A stretch of DNA of 64,000 nucleotides from Chloroflexota bacterium (GTDB lineage Bacteria > Chloroflexota > Limnocylindria > Limnocylindrales > CSP1-4): the NCBI GenBank assembly GCA_003141245.1, contig PLLE01000039.1, positions 60,253-124,252 of the forward strand. The letters are read 5' to 3'. The first letter of the stretch is position 1, and the number at the start of each line of letters is the position of its first letter. The position numbers and the translations under genes were made by a program. The notes under the pieces were generated by a model. The model was not told the origin of the DNA. It made no database searches and worked only from the letters and a program-made list of their open reading frames with translations. This document shows positions 8,659 to 17,874 of the stretch, in pieces.

Positions 8659-8664
8659 AGTCTA
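8659..8664 (-). promoter_or_regulatory. -10 hexamer TAGACT, leaderless start of tmk
   Basis: TAGACT ends 6 nt before the ATG at 8652; no Shine-Dalgarno lies between them. Confidence 0.55.
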
Positions 8665-8753
8665 GCCGAGCCGCGAGCAGCCGAGAGCCCGCCGGGGATG
8701 GCGCGGCCCATGGCGCGACACTGGCGTCCGACGCGCATTTGCGTCGCGCCGGC

Positions 8754-11075
8754 TCAGGGGTAAAGGCGGACCCGGCGGTATGGCTCTCGGCCGCGGGAGC
8801 GCGAGATCAGGTTTGCGCGCTCGGCCATCTGGTGCTGCAGGCGACGGATGTAGGCGTTCTGGGGCGAGAGCTCGACCGGCTCGACGTTGTGGATGACCAT
8901 GCCGATCGCCTCCTCGGCCTCGCGCAATGCCGCCTCGCGCGGGTCGACCTCGAGCGAGAAGATCGAAGTCAGGCTCGCCTCCATCTGGACGATGGTGTTG
9001 CTCTTCAGCACGTAGATCGGCAGTCCGCGGTCCTCGGCTTCGCGCAGAGCCGTGGTCTTCTGCCGGTACTCGCTTTTGAGCGTCATCACGACGTCGGCCT
9101 CGTCCGGGTCGCGGGCGATGATGACCGGCAGCTGAAGCTCCTTGATCGCCTGCTCGAGACGCTTGCGGTTGATGCCGTGCGGCAGCACGCGAAGCGTCGG
9201 CAGGATCGAACCCGCATCGCTGATTCGAACCACGGGGCCGACGTCTTCGTCGTCGGCGGCTTCTCGGCCCGCCCGAGCTCGGACCACGTCGGCCACGGCC
9301 TCGTCGTCCTCGCCCAGCTCGTCCCGGAGATCTTCGCGATCGAGGTCGGCTTCCGACCCGGCTTCCGACCCGGCCGGCACTCTCGGCGAGTCCGCCACAC
9401 GGGTGGCGCCGGGAGACGTGCCGGAAGCCGCGAGCGGCTCATCTTCTTCGTCCACGCCCTCGGCGCGGTAGTCGTTGAGCGCGCGCGTTGCCTGCTGAGC
9501 CCACGAACGCTGCCGCTCCAGCTCGCGCACTTCGCGGGCACGCGGCTCGGGCACCGGCAGCGGTCCCCGCTCAATCGGGCCGCGATCGGCTATCTCACCA
9601 ACATGGAACGGCAAGCCTGGGGGCTCATGACCAGGGGCCCTCGGCGGAGCCGAGAACCGTTCCCCGGGGAGCGCCCGCAAGCCCGGCGCGCCTCCTTCCA
9701 GAGCGCCCCCGACGGGCGCGCCCCATTCCGGCGCGCCAATTCCCGGCGCGCCTCCGCCGGGCCGGCCCTGGCCAGGCCCTCCGCTCGAGGTCCCGCCGTT
9801 GCCGCTCGCCCTTTCGCCGCCCCGCGTCCGCCGCGCGCCGCGGACAGGCGTCCGCCATCCGCCCCCAGCCCCGGGCCGATACCCCGGCCGTGCCCCTCCC
9901 CGATCCATCTCGTGCCAGTCGGACGGAGCGTGGTATGAACCCGAGCCGAGCCAGCCCGGCTCCGTTCGCCAGCCCGGCCCGGCGCCGACGAGACCTGCGA
10001 AGCGGTCGCTGCCGAAGCGGTCGCTCGTCATCGCGTCGCGCGGCGACGGCTTGGGCCGCGTCTGCGAGCGATGCACGCCGCCCTCGTCGCGCCAGCGCAA
10101 TTCGGCCGAGATCGGATCGCCGCGCAGCAGCGCATCCACGGTCTCGGCCACGTCGGAGTGGACGGTCACCTTCTCTCGATCGAGGATCTCGACGATGACG
10201 TCGAAGGTGGGCGGGGCCTTGCGCTCCAGGACGCTCTTCTGCGAACGGCGGCGCCGCGCTTCCTCGTCGCCGAGGGTGACCGTCTGGATCCCGCCGATCA
10301 GGTCGGTCAGCGTCGGGTTGAGCATCAGGTTGTCGAGGTTGTTGCCGTGAGCGGTGCCGATCAGCTGCACGCCCCGCTCGGCGATCGTCCGGGCGGCCTG
10401 AGCCTCGAGCTCCGTCCCGATCTCGTCGATGACGATGACCTCGGGCATGTGGTTCTCGACCGCCTCGATCATGACCTCGTGCTGGAGCGACGGCGTTCGG
10501 ACCTGCATTCGCCGTGCTCGGCCGATCGCCGGGTGCGGGATGTCGCCGTCGCCGGCGATCTCGTTCGAGGTGTCCACGACCACGACCCGCTTGCCCTGGT
10601 CGTCGGCCAGGACGCGGGCGGCCTCGCGCAGCATCGTCGTCTTGCCGATGCCGGGCCGGCCCATGATCAGGATCGACTTCCCGGACTCGACGAAGTCGTT
10701 GATGATCTCGATCGTGCCGTAGACCGCGCGGCCGATCCGGCAAGTCAGCCCGACGATCTTGCCGGTCCGGTTGCGGAGGGCGCTGATTCGATGAAGCGTC
10801 CGTTCGATGCCGGCGCGGTTATCGTCGCCGAAGGTGCCGATATGGTCGACGACGTACTTTATGTCGGCCTCGGTGATCTCACGTTCCAGCAGCGTCACCT
10901 CGCTCGCCGTTGAGCGCGCCTCGGGCCGACGCCCGAGATCCATGATGACTTCGATCAGCTGGTCGGGATCCGTCAGGGCATGCACTGCCTCGACCACGTC
11001 GGGTGGAAGGGCCCCAAGGAGCAGATCCAGATCGTCGATCGACTCCCGCCGACGGTGCCCGCCCTGATCAGCCAC
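8754..11075 (-). CDS. R3H domain AAA ATPase (SpoIIIAA/Ycf45-like)
   Basis: A 773-residue protein. Residues about 10-345 form a SpoIIIAA/Ycf45-type secretion-ATPase-like domain with P-loop GRPGIGKTT (139-147), VVDTSNEIAGDGDIPHPAIG and the Walker B strand EVIVIDEIG. Residues about 355-620 are a low-complexity linker rich in Gly, Pro, Arg and Glu with GAP/GG repeats. The C-terminus (about 640-773) holds a nucleotide-binding-like part and an R3H segment ending in RRVRLYP, likely to bind single-stranded nucleic acid. Start GTG at 11075 with AGGAGA upstream. It closes the pdxS operon, 21 nt after the acetyltransferase stop. Confidence 0.88.
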   Translation of the reverse strand: MADQGGHRRRESIDDLDLLLGALPPDVVEAVHALTDPDQLIEVIMDLGRRPEARSTASEVTLLEREITEADIKYVVDHIGTFGDDNRAGIERTLHRISALRNRTGKIVGLTCRIGRAVYGTIEIINDFVESGKSILIMGRPGIGKTTMLREAARVLADDQGKRVVVVDTSNEIAGDGDIPHPAIGRARRMQVRTPSLQHEVMIEAVENHMPEVIVIDEIGTELEAQAARTIAERGVQLIGTAHGNNLDNLMLNPTLTDLIGGIQTVTLGDEEARRRRSQKSVLERKAPPTFDVIVEILDREKVTVHSDVAETVDALLRGDPISAELRWRDEGGVHRSQTRPKPSPRDAMTSDRFGSDRFAGLVGAGPGWRTEPGWLGSGSYHAPSDWHEMDRGGARPGYRPGAGGGWRTPVRGARRTRGGERASGNGGTSSGGPGQGRPGGGAPGIGAPEWGAPVGGALEGGAPGLRALPGERFSAPPRAPGHEPPGLPFHVGEIADRGPIERGPLPVPEPRAREVRELERQRSWAQQATRALNDYRAEGVDEEDEPLAASGTSPGATRVADSPRVPAGSEAGSEADLDREDLRDELGEDDEAVADVVRARAGREAADDEDVGPVVRISDAGSILPTLRVLPHGINRKRLEQAIKELQLPVIIARDPDEADVVMTLKSEYRQKTTALREAEDRGLPIYVLKSNTIVQMEASLTSIFSLEVDPREAALREAEEAIGMVIHNVEPVELSPQNAYIRRLQHQMAERANLISRSRGREPYRRVRLYP

Positions 11076-11096
11076 GTCTTCTCCTGTGCTTTCGGG

Positions 11097-12128
11097 CTAG
11101 CGTACAGCCGGGACGAGAGCGGGTTCGGCGACGCGGACGACGGCCTCTTTCATGAGGAGCGTAACCGTGACCAGGCTCGCAAAACCCGCCTCCTCGAGGC
11201 GGCGATCGATCGGTGATTCATAGGTCCGAACCGGGGCGAGAACGCCATTGTCCGGGCAGCTGCCCCCCCTCTCGATCCGGGCGCCGATGAGGCCCAGACC
11301 GAAGTCGACGATCGGATCCACGTCCGCACCGGGCCGGGCGAGGATCTTGAGGTAGTGGGGCTGCTCTTCGCGCGCCACCCCGACCTGCAACAGGGCTGAG
11401 AGCACGCCCGGCCCGTCGTCCTGGGCCTCCTGGACGTACGCCTCCACGTCGGCAAACCGCAGGATCGGCGCCAGGCTGGAGCGAGGCACGCGCGTCGTCG
11501 ATCCCTGCCGCTCCCAGTCGCTGAGGCGGTACGACTCCAGTCGCATCACCGGCTGCGGGGTGACCGAGGCGTAGAGGCGAGCCAGCGGCAACGCGTCCAG
11601 TGGCTGGCACGGCCGGATGCCTGCGGAACGGGTCTTCTCGTCGGGCCAGGCGTGGGGCAGCTTCATCCCGGCGCCGCGGAACAGCAGCCACTCCTGACCG
11701 TAGCGGGCGAAGCCGGCCTGCATGAAGAGCTCGACGTTTCCCTGGCCGTCGGCGCAGGCGACGTGGAACCGGAAGGCGCCGCGCTTAGTCCCATCCCGCA
11801 GCAGGTGCTGGACGAGCCGATAGCGCGTGTCGCCCGAATCGCCCGAGCCGATGGCGTCGAGCTCCACGATCGTCATCTCGTCACGCGAGGCGTCGCGCTC
11901 CACGCGCAGCAGGCCCGAGATCCGCCGCTCGTCTTCGTAAACGAAAAGCAGGTCGTTGGGCCGGAAGGCGCCGAGCGGCAATCGGAAGAGGCTGAAGACG
12001 CCGATCCGCGGGCCGCTGACCGGCAGGCCGAGCGAGCGCGCGTCGACGTGCTCCTGCTGCGAGAGCCGGGAGAGCTCGCCCAGGGCGGCGAGATCGGTCA
12101 GGCGAGCGAGACGGACGCGACCGCTCAC
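11097..12128 (-). CDS. GNAT-like acetyltransferase domain protein
   Basis: A 343-residue protein whose first half resembles a GNAT N-acetyltransferase: RLARLTDLAALGEL opening, LLFVYEDERRISGLLRV, a hydrophobic strand and a helix, VELFMQAGFARYGQEWLLF. The second half has PLARLYASVTPQPV, YLKILARPGADVDPIVDFGL and a C-terminal domain that I cannot assign. Start GTG at 12128 overlaps the pdxT stop as GTGA, with GGGGAGG inside pdxT as its Shine-Dalgarno. Substrate unknown; operon position with B6 synthesis genes may be incidental. Confidence 0.75.
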   Translation of the reverse strand: MSGRVRLARLTDLAALGELSRLSQQEHVDARSLGLPVSGPRIGVFSLFRLPLGAFRPNDLLFVYEDERRISGLLRVERDASRDEMTIVELDAIGSGDSGDTRYRLVQHLLRDGTKRGAFRFHVACADGQGNVELFMQAGFARYGQEWLLFRGAGMKLPHAWPDEKTRSAGIRPCQPLDALPLARLYASVTPQPVMRLESYRLSDWERQGSTTRVPRSSLAPILRFADVEAYVQEAQDDGPGVLSALLQVGVAREEQPHYLKILARPGADVDPIVDFGLGLIGARIERGGSCPDNGVLAPVRTYESPIDRRLEEAGFASLVTVTLLMKEAVVRVAEPALVPAVR

Positions 12129-12763
12129 GTCACCTCCCCGAACGACCACGGCTCGGTGCCGGCAGCTTCCGTGCCCTCGCCGGGTTCCGCGTACTCCGCG
12201 GCCATGGTGGCCACGAGCCGGTGAATCCGGGTCTCGCCGGCCAGCTCGGGATGGAACGCGATGGCGATGACGTTGCGCTGGCGCACGGCCACGACGCGCT
12301 GGTCGGGGAGGCGGGCGAGAACCTCCACCCCGGGGCCTACGCGCTCGATGATCGGAGCCCGGATGAAGATGGCGTGGACCGGCCGATCGCCGAGGATCGG
12401 CATAGCCAGGTCGGTCTCGAACGAGTCGAGCTGGCGCCCAAAGGCGTTGCGCTCGACGGTCACGTCGAGCAGCGGGAAGACGGGCTCGTCGCCGCCGGCA
12501 ATCTCCATGGCCACGATGATCATCCCTGCGCAGGTGCCGAGGATCGGGGCCCCCGACCTTGCCAGGGCCATGATCGGCTCTCGCAGGCCCCAGCGAGCGA
12601 CGAGCTTGCGCATCGTCGTGCTCTCGCCGCCCGGCAGGATCAGGCCGGAGATCCCCTCCAGGTCTTCGGGCAGACGCACGGGAACGGGCTCTACGCCGAT
12701 CGCGCGAAGGATCTGGATGTGCTCGATGACGGCGCCGTGGAGCGCCAGTACGCCAATCTTCAT
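12125..12763 (-). CDS. pdxT: pyridoxal 5'-phosphate synthase glutaminase subunit PdxT
   Basis: Class I glutamine amidotransferase (212 residues) that supplies ammonia to PdxS for PLP synthesis from ribose 5-phosphate, glyceraldehyde 3-phosphate and glutamine. Visible motifs: LPGGESTT at 43-50, the nucleophile in GTCAGMI (C78) and the His-x-Glu pair in AFHPELAGETRIH near the C-terminus. ATG at 12763 was preferred over the ATG three bases earlier because GGAG sits at a better distance. It follows pdxS by about 70 nt on the same strand. Confidence 0.96.
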   Translation of the reverse strand: MKIGVLALHGAVIEHIQILRAIGVEPVPVRLPEDLEGISGLILPGGESTTMRKLVARWGLREPIMALARSGAPILGTCAGMIIVAMEIAGGDEPVFPLLDVTVERNAFGRQLDSFETDLAMPILGDRPVHAIFIRAPIIERVGPGVEVLARLPDQRVVAVRQRNVIAIAFHPELAGETRIHRLVATMAAEYAEPGEGTEAAGTEPWSFGEVT

Positions 12764-12831
12764 CATGCGCTCCGGGTTCGCGTCGGTCCCGTTGGACCGC
12801 GCGTCCCGCTACGCCGAGCTACCACGCCGGG

Positions 12832-13719
12832 CTACCAGCCCCGGACCGCCAGACGCTCCGCCTCTGGGATCGTGGCCGCCGCGATGCCGCGCATCGGGCT
12901 GCCAAGACCCTTCGAAACCTCGGCGATGATCTTGGGGTTGTCGAAGTGAAGCGTGGCTTGAACGATCGCCTCGGCGGTCTTCCTGGGGTTCTCGCTCTTG
13001 AAGATGCCCGACCCCACGAAGACACCCTCCGCGCCGAGCTGCATCGCCAGGGCCGCGTCGGCCGGGATGGCGATGCCGCCGGCCACGAAGTTGACGACCG
13101 GCAGCCTGCCCTCCGCCGCGACCTGCTTGACCAGGTCGTAGGGAGCGTCCATCTCCTTCGCGGCGACGAAGAGCTCGTCCTCGCGCATCGACTGCAGGCG
13201 ACGGATCTCGGACATCAGGATCCGGATGTGGCGAACGGCCTCGACGATGTCGCCGGTGCCGGCTTCGCCCTTGGTCCGGATCATCGCCGCGCCCTCGTTG
13301 ATTCGGCGAAGCGCCTCCCCGAGATTCCGGCAGCCGCACACGAACGGCACCTTGAAGGCGTGCTTGTCGATGTGGTTGGTTTCGTCGGCGGGCGTGAGTA
13401 CCTCCGACTCGTCGATGTAGTCGACGCCAAGCGCCTCGAGAACCTGGGCCTCGACGAAATGACCGATCCGAGCCTTGGCCATGACCGGGATGCTGACCGC
13501 CGCCATGATCCCCTCGATCATCTCGGGATCGCTCATGCGGGCCACGCCGCCTGCCGCCCGAATGTCGGACGGGACGCGCTCGAGGGCCATGACGGCACAC
13601 GCGCCGGCGTCCTCGGCGATCTTGGCGTGCTCAGGCGTAACGACGTCCATGATGACGCCGCCTTTGAGCATCTGGGCGAGGCCTTTCTTCGTGGCCCAGG
13701 TGGAGGTCTCGGCGGTCAT
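12832..13719 (-). CDS. pdxS: pyridoxal 5'-phosphate synthase lyase subunit PdxS
   Basis: PLP synthase TIM-barrel subunit (295 residues, the normal family length) that forms dodecamers with PdxT. Key residues are visible: D25 in [13 protein letters not shown]82 in VMAKARIGH (pentulose-5-phosphate Schiff base) and K149 in [10 protein letters not shown]. The sequence is highly conserved throughout. The ATG at 13719 (MTAETSTW) was chosen by homology; a 15-codon upstream extension is basic and nonconserved. A TATAAT box lies about 75 nt upstream. First gene of pdxS-pdxT-acetyltransferase-R3H ATPase. Confidence 0.97.
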   Translation of the reverse strand: MTAETSTWATKKGLAQMLKGGVIMDVVTPEHAKIAEDAGACAVMALERVPSDIRAAGGVARMSDPEMIEGIMAAVSIPVMAKARIGHFVEAQVLEALGVDYIDESEVLTPADETNHIDKHAFKVPFVCGCRNLGEALRRINEGAAMIRTKGEAGTGDIVEAVRHIRILMSEIRRLQSMREDELFVAAKEMDAPYDLVKQVAAEGRLPVVNFVAGGIAIPADAALAMQLGAEGVFVGSGIFKSENPRKTAEAIVQATLHFDNPKIIAEVSKGLGSPMRGIAAATIPEAERLAVRGW

Positions 13720-13793
13720 TTGATCCCATTTCTTTCTGCGGCGGGGGGTGCGGGCGTGCTCCAATGAGGCGACGGCCCGCGCCGCGCTGCCGA

Positions 13794-13799
13794 ATTATA
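13794..13799 (-). promoter_or_regulatory. consensus -10 TATAAT upstream of pdxS
   Basis: A perfect TATAAT preceded by GGG on the minus strand, with no clear -35 at 17 bp. The predicted start leaves a 65-70 nt leader before pdxS. Confidence 0.65.
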
Positions 13800-13905
13800 C
13801 CCGGGCACCCTGGACGACCGGCCAGGAGCCCCCCGGGGCCGTCTGGTGGTAGGGTTTCGCGACCGCCACGAAGGAGCCGCGGCCTGACCGGAGAGGCGAA
13901 TCGCC

Positions 13906-14487
13906 ATGACTTACGTCGACGGCTACGTCGTGCTGCTGCCGGCGATCCCGGTCGCGGTGTGGATCCTGCGACGACGGGCGGATCGGCGATGGACGTTGCT
14001 CGCGCTGCTGGCGCTGGCACACGCGACCGCGGTCGTGGTCCTGACCCTCTTCCCGGTGCCGATCGCCGGTCAGGACTTCTACCGCCAGACCAGGGGCATC
14101 AGCGGCGACAACGTGGTGCCGTTCGCGACGATCGTCTGGCAGCTGAGCAACCTCACCTGGAACACCATCCGACAGCTCTCGGGCAACGTCCTGCTGCTCA
14201 CACCGCTCGGCGTGTACGGCCCGGCTCTCTGGCCGGCACTGCGCGATTGGCGCCGCTTCCTGGTCGTGGCCCTGGCCATCGGGGTCGCCATCGAGCTGGC
14301 CCAATTCGCCGGGTCGCTCACGGAAGGCTTCAGCTACCGGATCACGGACGTCGACGACGCGATCATGAACGCGTCCGGGGCGACGGCCGCCTTCGCCGTA
14401 TGGCGGTGGATCGAGGGCCGACGTCTGCTGGCGCCGGGGACATCGGGCGGCGCGGTAGAGTCCACGCCGTGGCTCCCGAGACCCTAA
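13906..14487 (+). CDS. VanZ-like family membrane protein
   Basis: A 193-residue integral membrane protein. Four or five hydrophobic helices are visible (about 7-22, 30-50, 87-105, 118-135 and 155-170). Between them lie the family signatures VLTLFPVP, DNVVPFATI, GNVLLLTPLGVYGP, ELAQF and RITDVDDAIMNASGATAAF. The family occurs with teicoplanin-resistance VanZ and in many genomes with unknown roles. The ATG at 13906 has GGAGAGG upstream and TAGGGT at about 13850. It overlaps the start of the uracil-DNA glycosylase gene by 19 nt. Confidence 0.88.
   Translation: MTYVDGYVVLLPAIPVAVWILRRRADRRWTLLALLALAHATAVVVLTLFPVPIAGQDFYRQTRGISGDNVVPFATIVWQLSNLTWNTIRQLSGNVLLLTPLGVYGPALWPALRDWRRFLVVALAIGVAIELAQFAGSLTEGFSYRITDVDDAIMNASGATAAFAVWRWIEGRRLLAPGTSGGAVESTPWLPRP
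14456..14461 (+). promoter_or_regulatory. -10 hexamer TAGAGT, leaderless start of the uracil-DNA glycosylase
   Basis: TAGAGT inside the end of the VanZ gene ends 7 nt before the GTG at 14469. Confidence 0.55.
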
Positions 14488-15155
14488 CCCGCCTCTCCGC
14501 CGAGATCGCCGCCTGCCGCCGCTGCCGCCGGCTGGTGGAGTGGCGCGAGGAAGCGGCGGCGCACCCGCCCGCCCGATTTGCCGGTGAGCGCTACTGGGCT
14601 CGGCCACTCCCGGGCTGGGGCGATCCAGCGGCGCGCGTTCTTCTCGTGGGACTCGCCCCCGCCGCCCACGGCGGCAATCGTACCGGCCGACTCTTCACCG
14701 GGGATAAATCGGGCGACTTCCTGTTCGCGTCGCTGCACCGGACCGGATTCGTCAACCAGCCGACCTCCACCAATGTCGCGGACGGCCTGGCCGCGCGCGG
14801 CCTCTACATCGCCGCGGTCGTGCGCTGCGCCCCGCCCGCGAACGAGCCCCTCCCCGAGGAACGCGGCAACTGCCTGCCGTATCTGGTGCGCGAGCTGGAG
14901 CTGTTGCCGGAGCTGCGCGTCGTCGTCGCGCTGGGGGCGTACGCCTGGGACGGCGCGCTCCGCGCCATGGCCGGCCTGAGCTCGAAGGCCATGCCCCGGC
15001 CGGCTTTCGGTCACGAGGCCGAAGCGACGGTCGGCCGTTACCGGCTGCTCGGCTCGTACCACCCGAGCCAGCGGAACACCTTCACCGGCCGTCTGACGCC
15101 GGCGATGCTCGACGCGGCGATGCTTCGGGCGCGCCGGCTCGCTGCGCTCGACTGA
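14469..15155 (+). CDS. udgB: uracil-DNA glycosylase family 5 (UdgB)
   Basis: Base-excision repair enzyme of 228 residues that removes uracil (and often hypoxanthine) from DNA. The family-5 motif A is complete at 61-82 (GLAPAAHGGNRTGR then FTGDKSG), with Ala in place of the acidic water-activating residue of other families. The second motif SYHPSQRNTFTG is near 200. Cysteines at 17 and 20 plus two near 117-133 are the expected [4Fe-4S] ligands. GTG at 14469 fits both homology and the leaderless -10. Confidence 0.93.
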   Translation: MAPETLTRLSAEIAACRRCRRLVEWREEAAAHPPARFAGERYWARPLPGWGDPAARVLLVGLAPAAHGGNRTGRLFTGDKSGDFLFASLHRTGFVNQPTSTNVADGLAARGLYIAAVVRCAPPANEPLPEERGNCLPYLVRELELLPELRVVVALGAYAWDGALRAMAGLSSKAMPRPAFGHEAEATVGRYRLLGSYHPSQRNTFTGRLTPAMLDAAMLRARRLAALD

Positions 15156-15532
15156 AGGAGCCTCGCGCGTGCGCTCTCGCGCCGCTCGACTGCAGGAGCC
15201 TCGGCACTTCGCCGTTTCTCTCGGGCACCCGCCGTGGGATTACTTTCAAGGCGCGGCGGCCGAGTGCGCCCGCGCTGGCCGCTGTCAGATCGCAATCCAC
15301 GCTCAGGGCCAGATTCTTCGCGAGTTGGACGGGCCTAGCAGGACTTCGCCGGCCGTTCCGGGCTGGATATGACTCCCACAGCGAGTGAGCGACAGTTTCC
15401 GGCGCCCTCGGGCGGCGTCGACTCGACCATCTGCCCATAGCCGACGATCCGGCCGGAGATCGAGGTAGATGCGCCGCCATCCAGGGCGATCCTCGAAGAC
15501 CGGCTCAGGGACTCGAGCATGTAGCGTTGGTC

Positions 15533-15616
15533 GAGCGGCCGGCCATGCGGGGCGACGAGCGGCCGGCCATGCGGGGCGACGAGCGGCCGGCCATGCGGGG
15601 CGACGAGCGGCCGGCC
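15533..15616. repeat. 24-bp tandem repeat, 3.5 copies
   Basis: Three exact copies (15533-15556, 15557-15580, 15581-15604) of a unit starting GAGCGGCCGGCCATGC, then a 12-nt partial copy. There are no spacers, so it is not a CRISPR. It lies about 130 nt upstream of the response-regulator start. Confidence 0.9.
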
Positions 15617-15730
15617 GGTTCCCGGCCCGACCTTGCCCGACCCGGCCCGACTCGAGGACCCGGCCAGTCGTCGAGCCCCGAGATCGTCTCCGCAGACGCC
15701 TCCTCGCTTCTTGCGCGGACGGCCCCGCCG

Positions 15731-15736
15731 TACACT
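15731..15736 (+). promoter_or_regulatory. -10 hexamer TACACT, leaderless start of the response regulator
   Basis: TACACT ends 7 nt before the GTG at 15744. Confidence 0.55.
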
Positions 15737-15743
15737 TTGGCTC

Positions 15744-16463
15744 GTGATCGAAGCGCGGCTTCTTCTGGTCGACGACGACATGCCCCACCTCGACGCGCTC
15801 GCCGAGCGGCTGGCCGGCGACGGCTTCGAGGTCGTCAAGGCGGGCAGCGGAAAGGAGGCGCTCGACCAACTCGACGCTGCCTGGCCGGACCTGGTGATCC
15901 TCGATCTGCTGATGCCCGAGATGGACGGCCAGTCCCTGGCCGCAAGGATCAAGAGCCGGGCCGATCTCCCGATCCTGGTGCTCTCCGCGATCGCCGAGGC
16001 CGACAGCAAGGCGGACCTGATCGCCCGCTATGCCGAGGACTACGTCACCAAGCCGTACGACTACCCCGAGCTGCTGGCCCGGATCCGGCGGGTGCTGCGC
16101 CGCCTGCGCGACCAGATCCCGGTCGAGGAGCTGGCTCTCGGCGACATCACCCTGATTCCTCGCAGGCGCGAGGCCACGGTCCGGGGCCGCCGCGTGGCCC
16201 TGTCGCCGACCGAATCGCGGTTCCTGGCGACACTCGCGGCAAGCATGCCGGCGGCCGTCTCGACCGAGCAGCTGCTCCACCGGGTCTGGGCCGACTCGGA
16301 CGCGGCCGACCCGGCGTACGTCTGGGTCACGGTCAGGCGCCTGCGCCAGAAGCTCGAATTCGATCCCGACCATCCGCTCCACCTTCTCACCGACCCGGGA
16401 GGCGGATACCGGCTGGCAGCCGCGGAGCTGCGGCCCGGCACCAGCTGGTTGCCGAAGCGTTGA
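15744..16463 (+). CDS. OmpR/PhoB-type response regulator
   Basis: A 239-residue transcription factor with an N-terminal receiver (acidic pocket DDD at 10-12, phosphoacceptor D54 in VILDLLMPEMDG, Lys in TKPYDYPE) and a C-terminal winged helix (RVALSPTESRFLATLA, YVWVTVRRLRQKLE, GGGYRLA). It is clearly paralogous to the regulator at 31083 but has no histidine kinase beside it. The neighbouring TadE/TadG genes start 200 nt downstream on the same strand and may be a target. GTG at 15744 fits the leaderless -10. Confidence 0.92.
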   Translation: MIEARLLLVDDDMPHLDALAERLAGDGFEVVKAGSGKEALDQLDAAWPDLVILDLLMPEMDGQSLAARIKSRADLPILVLSAIAEADSKADLIARYAEDYVTKPYDYPELLARIRRVLRRLRDQIPVEELALGDITLIPRRREATVRGRRVALSPTESRFLATLAASMPAAVSTEQLLHRVWADSDAADPAYVWVTVRRLRQKLEFDPDHPLHLLTDPGGGYRLAAAELRPGTSWLPKR

Positions 16464-16660
16464 CAGGCGCTCGAACCGTTCGTGCGCCCGGGCTCAGGAC
16501 ATCCCTGGGCGCCGGCCATCCGTTGGTACCTTCGGGGCCCAAATGCACCGATTCGCCCATTGGCCGCGCGCTTGAGTTCCTGCATCGTTATGGCAGGTGC
16601 AAGGAACCGCCCCTAGCCTTCTAGTCCTTGGACCAGGCACACCCGATACCGGGAGCCCAG

Positions 16661-17254
16661 ATGCGACTAGTCGGAGACCCGCTGAGACGCCGCCGCCGCT
16701 CGCGCGGCCAGGCGCTCGTGGAGTTCGCCCTCGTCATCCCCATCTTCCTGACCATAGTTGTGGCGATCGCCGAGTTCGCGTTCGTCCTCACGGTCAAGAC
16801 GGGTGTCTCCTTCGCGGGCCAGGATGCAACTCAGCTGGCGGCTGAACTCGGCAACACCCCTGACGCCGATGTCCTCATCCTGCGGCAGATAGAAAAGGAC
16901 CTCCAGACGCCCGTCGACTCGGCGAAGGTCACGACGGTCACGATCTTCTGGACGGATTCCACTGGTGCCACCAAAGCTGCGGACACCTGGACCAAGCCCG
17001 GCTCCTATTACAGCACCATCTTGGGCGTTACGATCCCCTACAGCCCAGGCGCCCAGAACTACCTGTGGAGCAACCGTTGCAACATCCTCTCAGTCGTCGG
17101 GTGCGCCTCGGGCCACACCACCATGGACTGGATAGGCGTATCTGTCAGCTATCAGTACAGCTGGGTAACACCGCTTCCCGGATTGGTCGGGCTCGGAAGC
17201 TCGGCGCCGCTGTTTGTCGAGACGCACATAAGCCGGATGGAGCCTGTCCAATGA
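16661..17254 (+). CDS. TadE-like pseudopilin
   Basis: A 197-residue exported protein with the TadE signature: a basic N-terminus, then RGQALVEFALVIPIFLTIVVAIAEF (residues about 16-40), a hydrophobic helix headed by G-Q-x-L-V-E-F. The exported part is polar and nonconserved, with two cysteines. TadE-type pseudopilins help assemble Flp/Tad pili; no tadA, tadB, tadC or prepilin peptidase is in view. ATG at 16661 has GGGAG upstream. The stop overlaps the next gene as ATGA. Confidence 0.88.
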   Translation: MRLVGDPLRRRRRSRGQALVEFALVIPIFLTIVVAIAEFAFVLTVKTGVSFAGQDATQLAAELGNTPDADVLILRQIEKDLQTPVDSAKVTTVTIFWTDSTGATKAADTWTKPGSYYSTILGVTIPYSPGAQNYLWSNRCNILSVVGCASGHTTMDWIGVSVSYQYSWVTPLPGLVGLGSSAPLFVETHISRMEPVQ

Positions 17255-17874
17255 GACGACTCTTTGGCCTGCGCTCTCGACGAGGCCAGTCGCTGGTTGA
17301 GTTCTCGCTCATCTTGCCGGTGATCATGTTCCTCTTGCTCGGGATGGTCGAGATGGGATTCGCCATCAATCACAACGTAGCCATACAAACTGCGACGCGA
17401 CAGGGAGCCCGAGTCGGTTCCATCCTCGTGAATGGCGATACCAAGTGCAACACCGGTAACGCCACATTAGCCAACGCGGTCGATCCGCAGATTATCTCCG
17501 CGGTTGAGGGCGCGCTGATCTCGCCAGGTACGATGGTTGACAAGACTCAGGTGACGTCGATTGAGATCTTCGGGGTCTCGTCTAGCGGCACGGCCCTCGG
17601 CACTGGCACCAACATGTTCGTGTACAACTCAGGAACAGGGCACTTTGTAGCCTCGGGGACCACCGGCTGGCCTGCCATCAATCGCTGCGGAGCTGTGACG
17701 GGCTCACTACCGAACGGCGGGGCTCCGCGGATCGGCGTGAAGATCACGTACAACTACCGGTTCATCACCCCGCTCGGTAGCCTGCTGTCCACATTCGGTG
17801 GCGGGCTATTCGCCAACGGCAAGATCACTATGACCGACCAGACCACGATGGCACTGGAGCCACCCAAGCCATGA
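17251..17874 (+). CDS. TadE-like pseudopilin
   Basis: A second TadE-type protein (207 residues): RRGQSLVEFSLILPVIMFLLLGMVEMGFAI near the N-terminus, then the exported TATRQGARVG segment typical of the family and a polar C-terminal part ending in a YNYRFITPL strand. ATGA overlaps on both sides link it to the preceding TadE and the following TadG gene. This is a single translationally coupled operon. Confidence 0.9.
   Translation: MRRLFGLRSRRGQSLVEFSLILPVIMFLLLGMVEMGFAINHNVAIQTATRQGARVGSILVNGDTKCNTGNATLANAVDPQIISAVEGALISPGTMVDKTQVTSIEIFGVSSSGTALGTGTNMFVYNSGTGHFVASGTTGWPAINRCGAVTGSLPNGGAPRIGVKITYNYRFITPLGSLLSTFGGGLFANGKITMTDQTTMALEPPKP

Larger units (their letters stand above)
15156..15743 (+). 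other. 588-bp noncoding region holding a 24-bp tandem repeat
   Basis: No supported CDS. Open frames on both strands encode low-complexity Arg/Pro/Gly sequence. The only clear structure is the tandem repeat at 15533-15616 and the -10 element of the response-regulator gene at the right end. Confidence 0.55.

Noticed and set aside
8693..8753. Hairpin GGCGCGAC...GTCGCGCC after the R3H ATPase gene as terminator
   Set aside because: The stem is possible but has a long loop and no T tract, so I did not list it as a terminator.
15533..15616. CRISPR-like array of 24-bp repeats
   Set aside because: The copies are directly adjacent with no spacers, and no cas gene is in the window.
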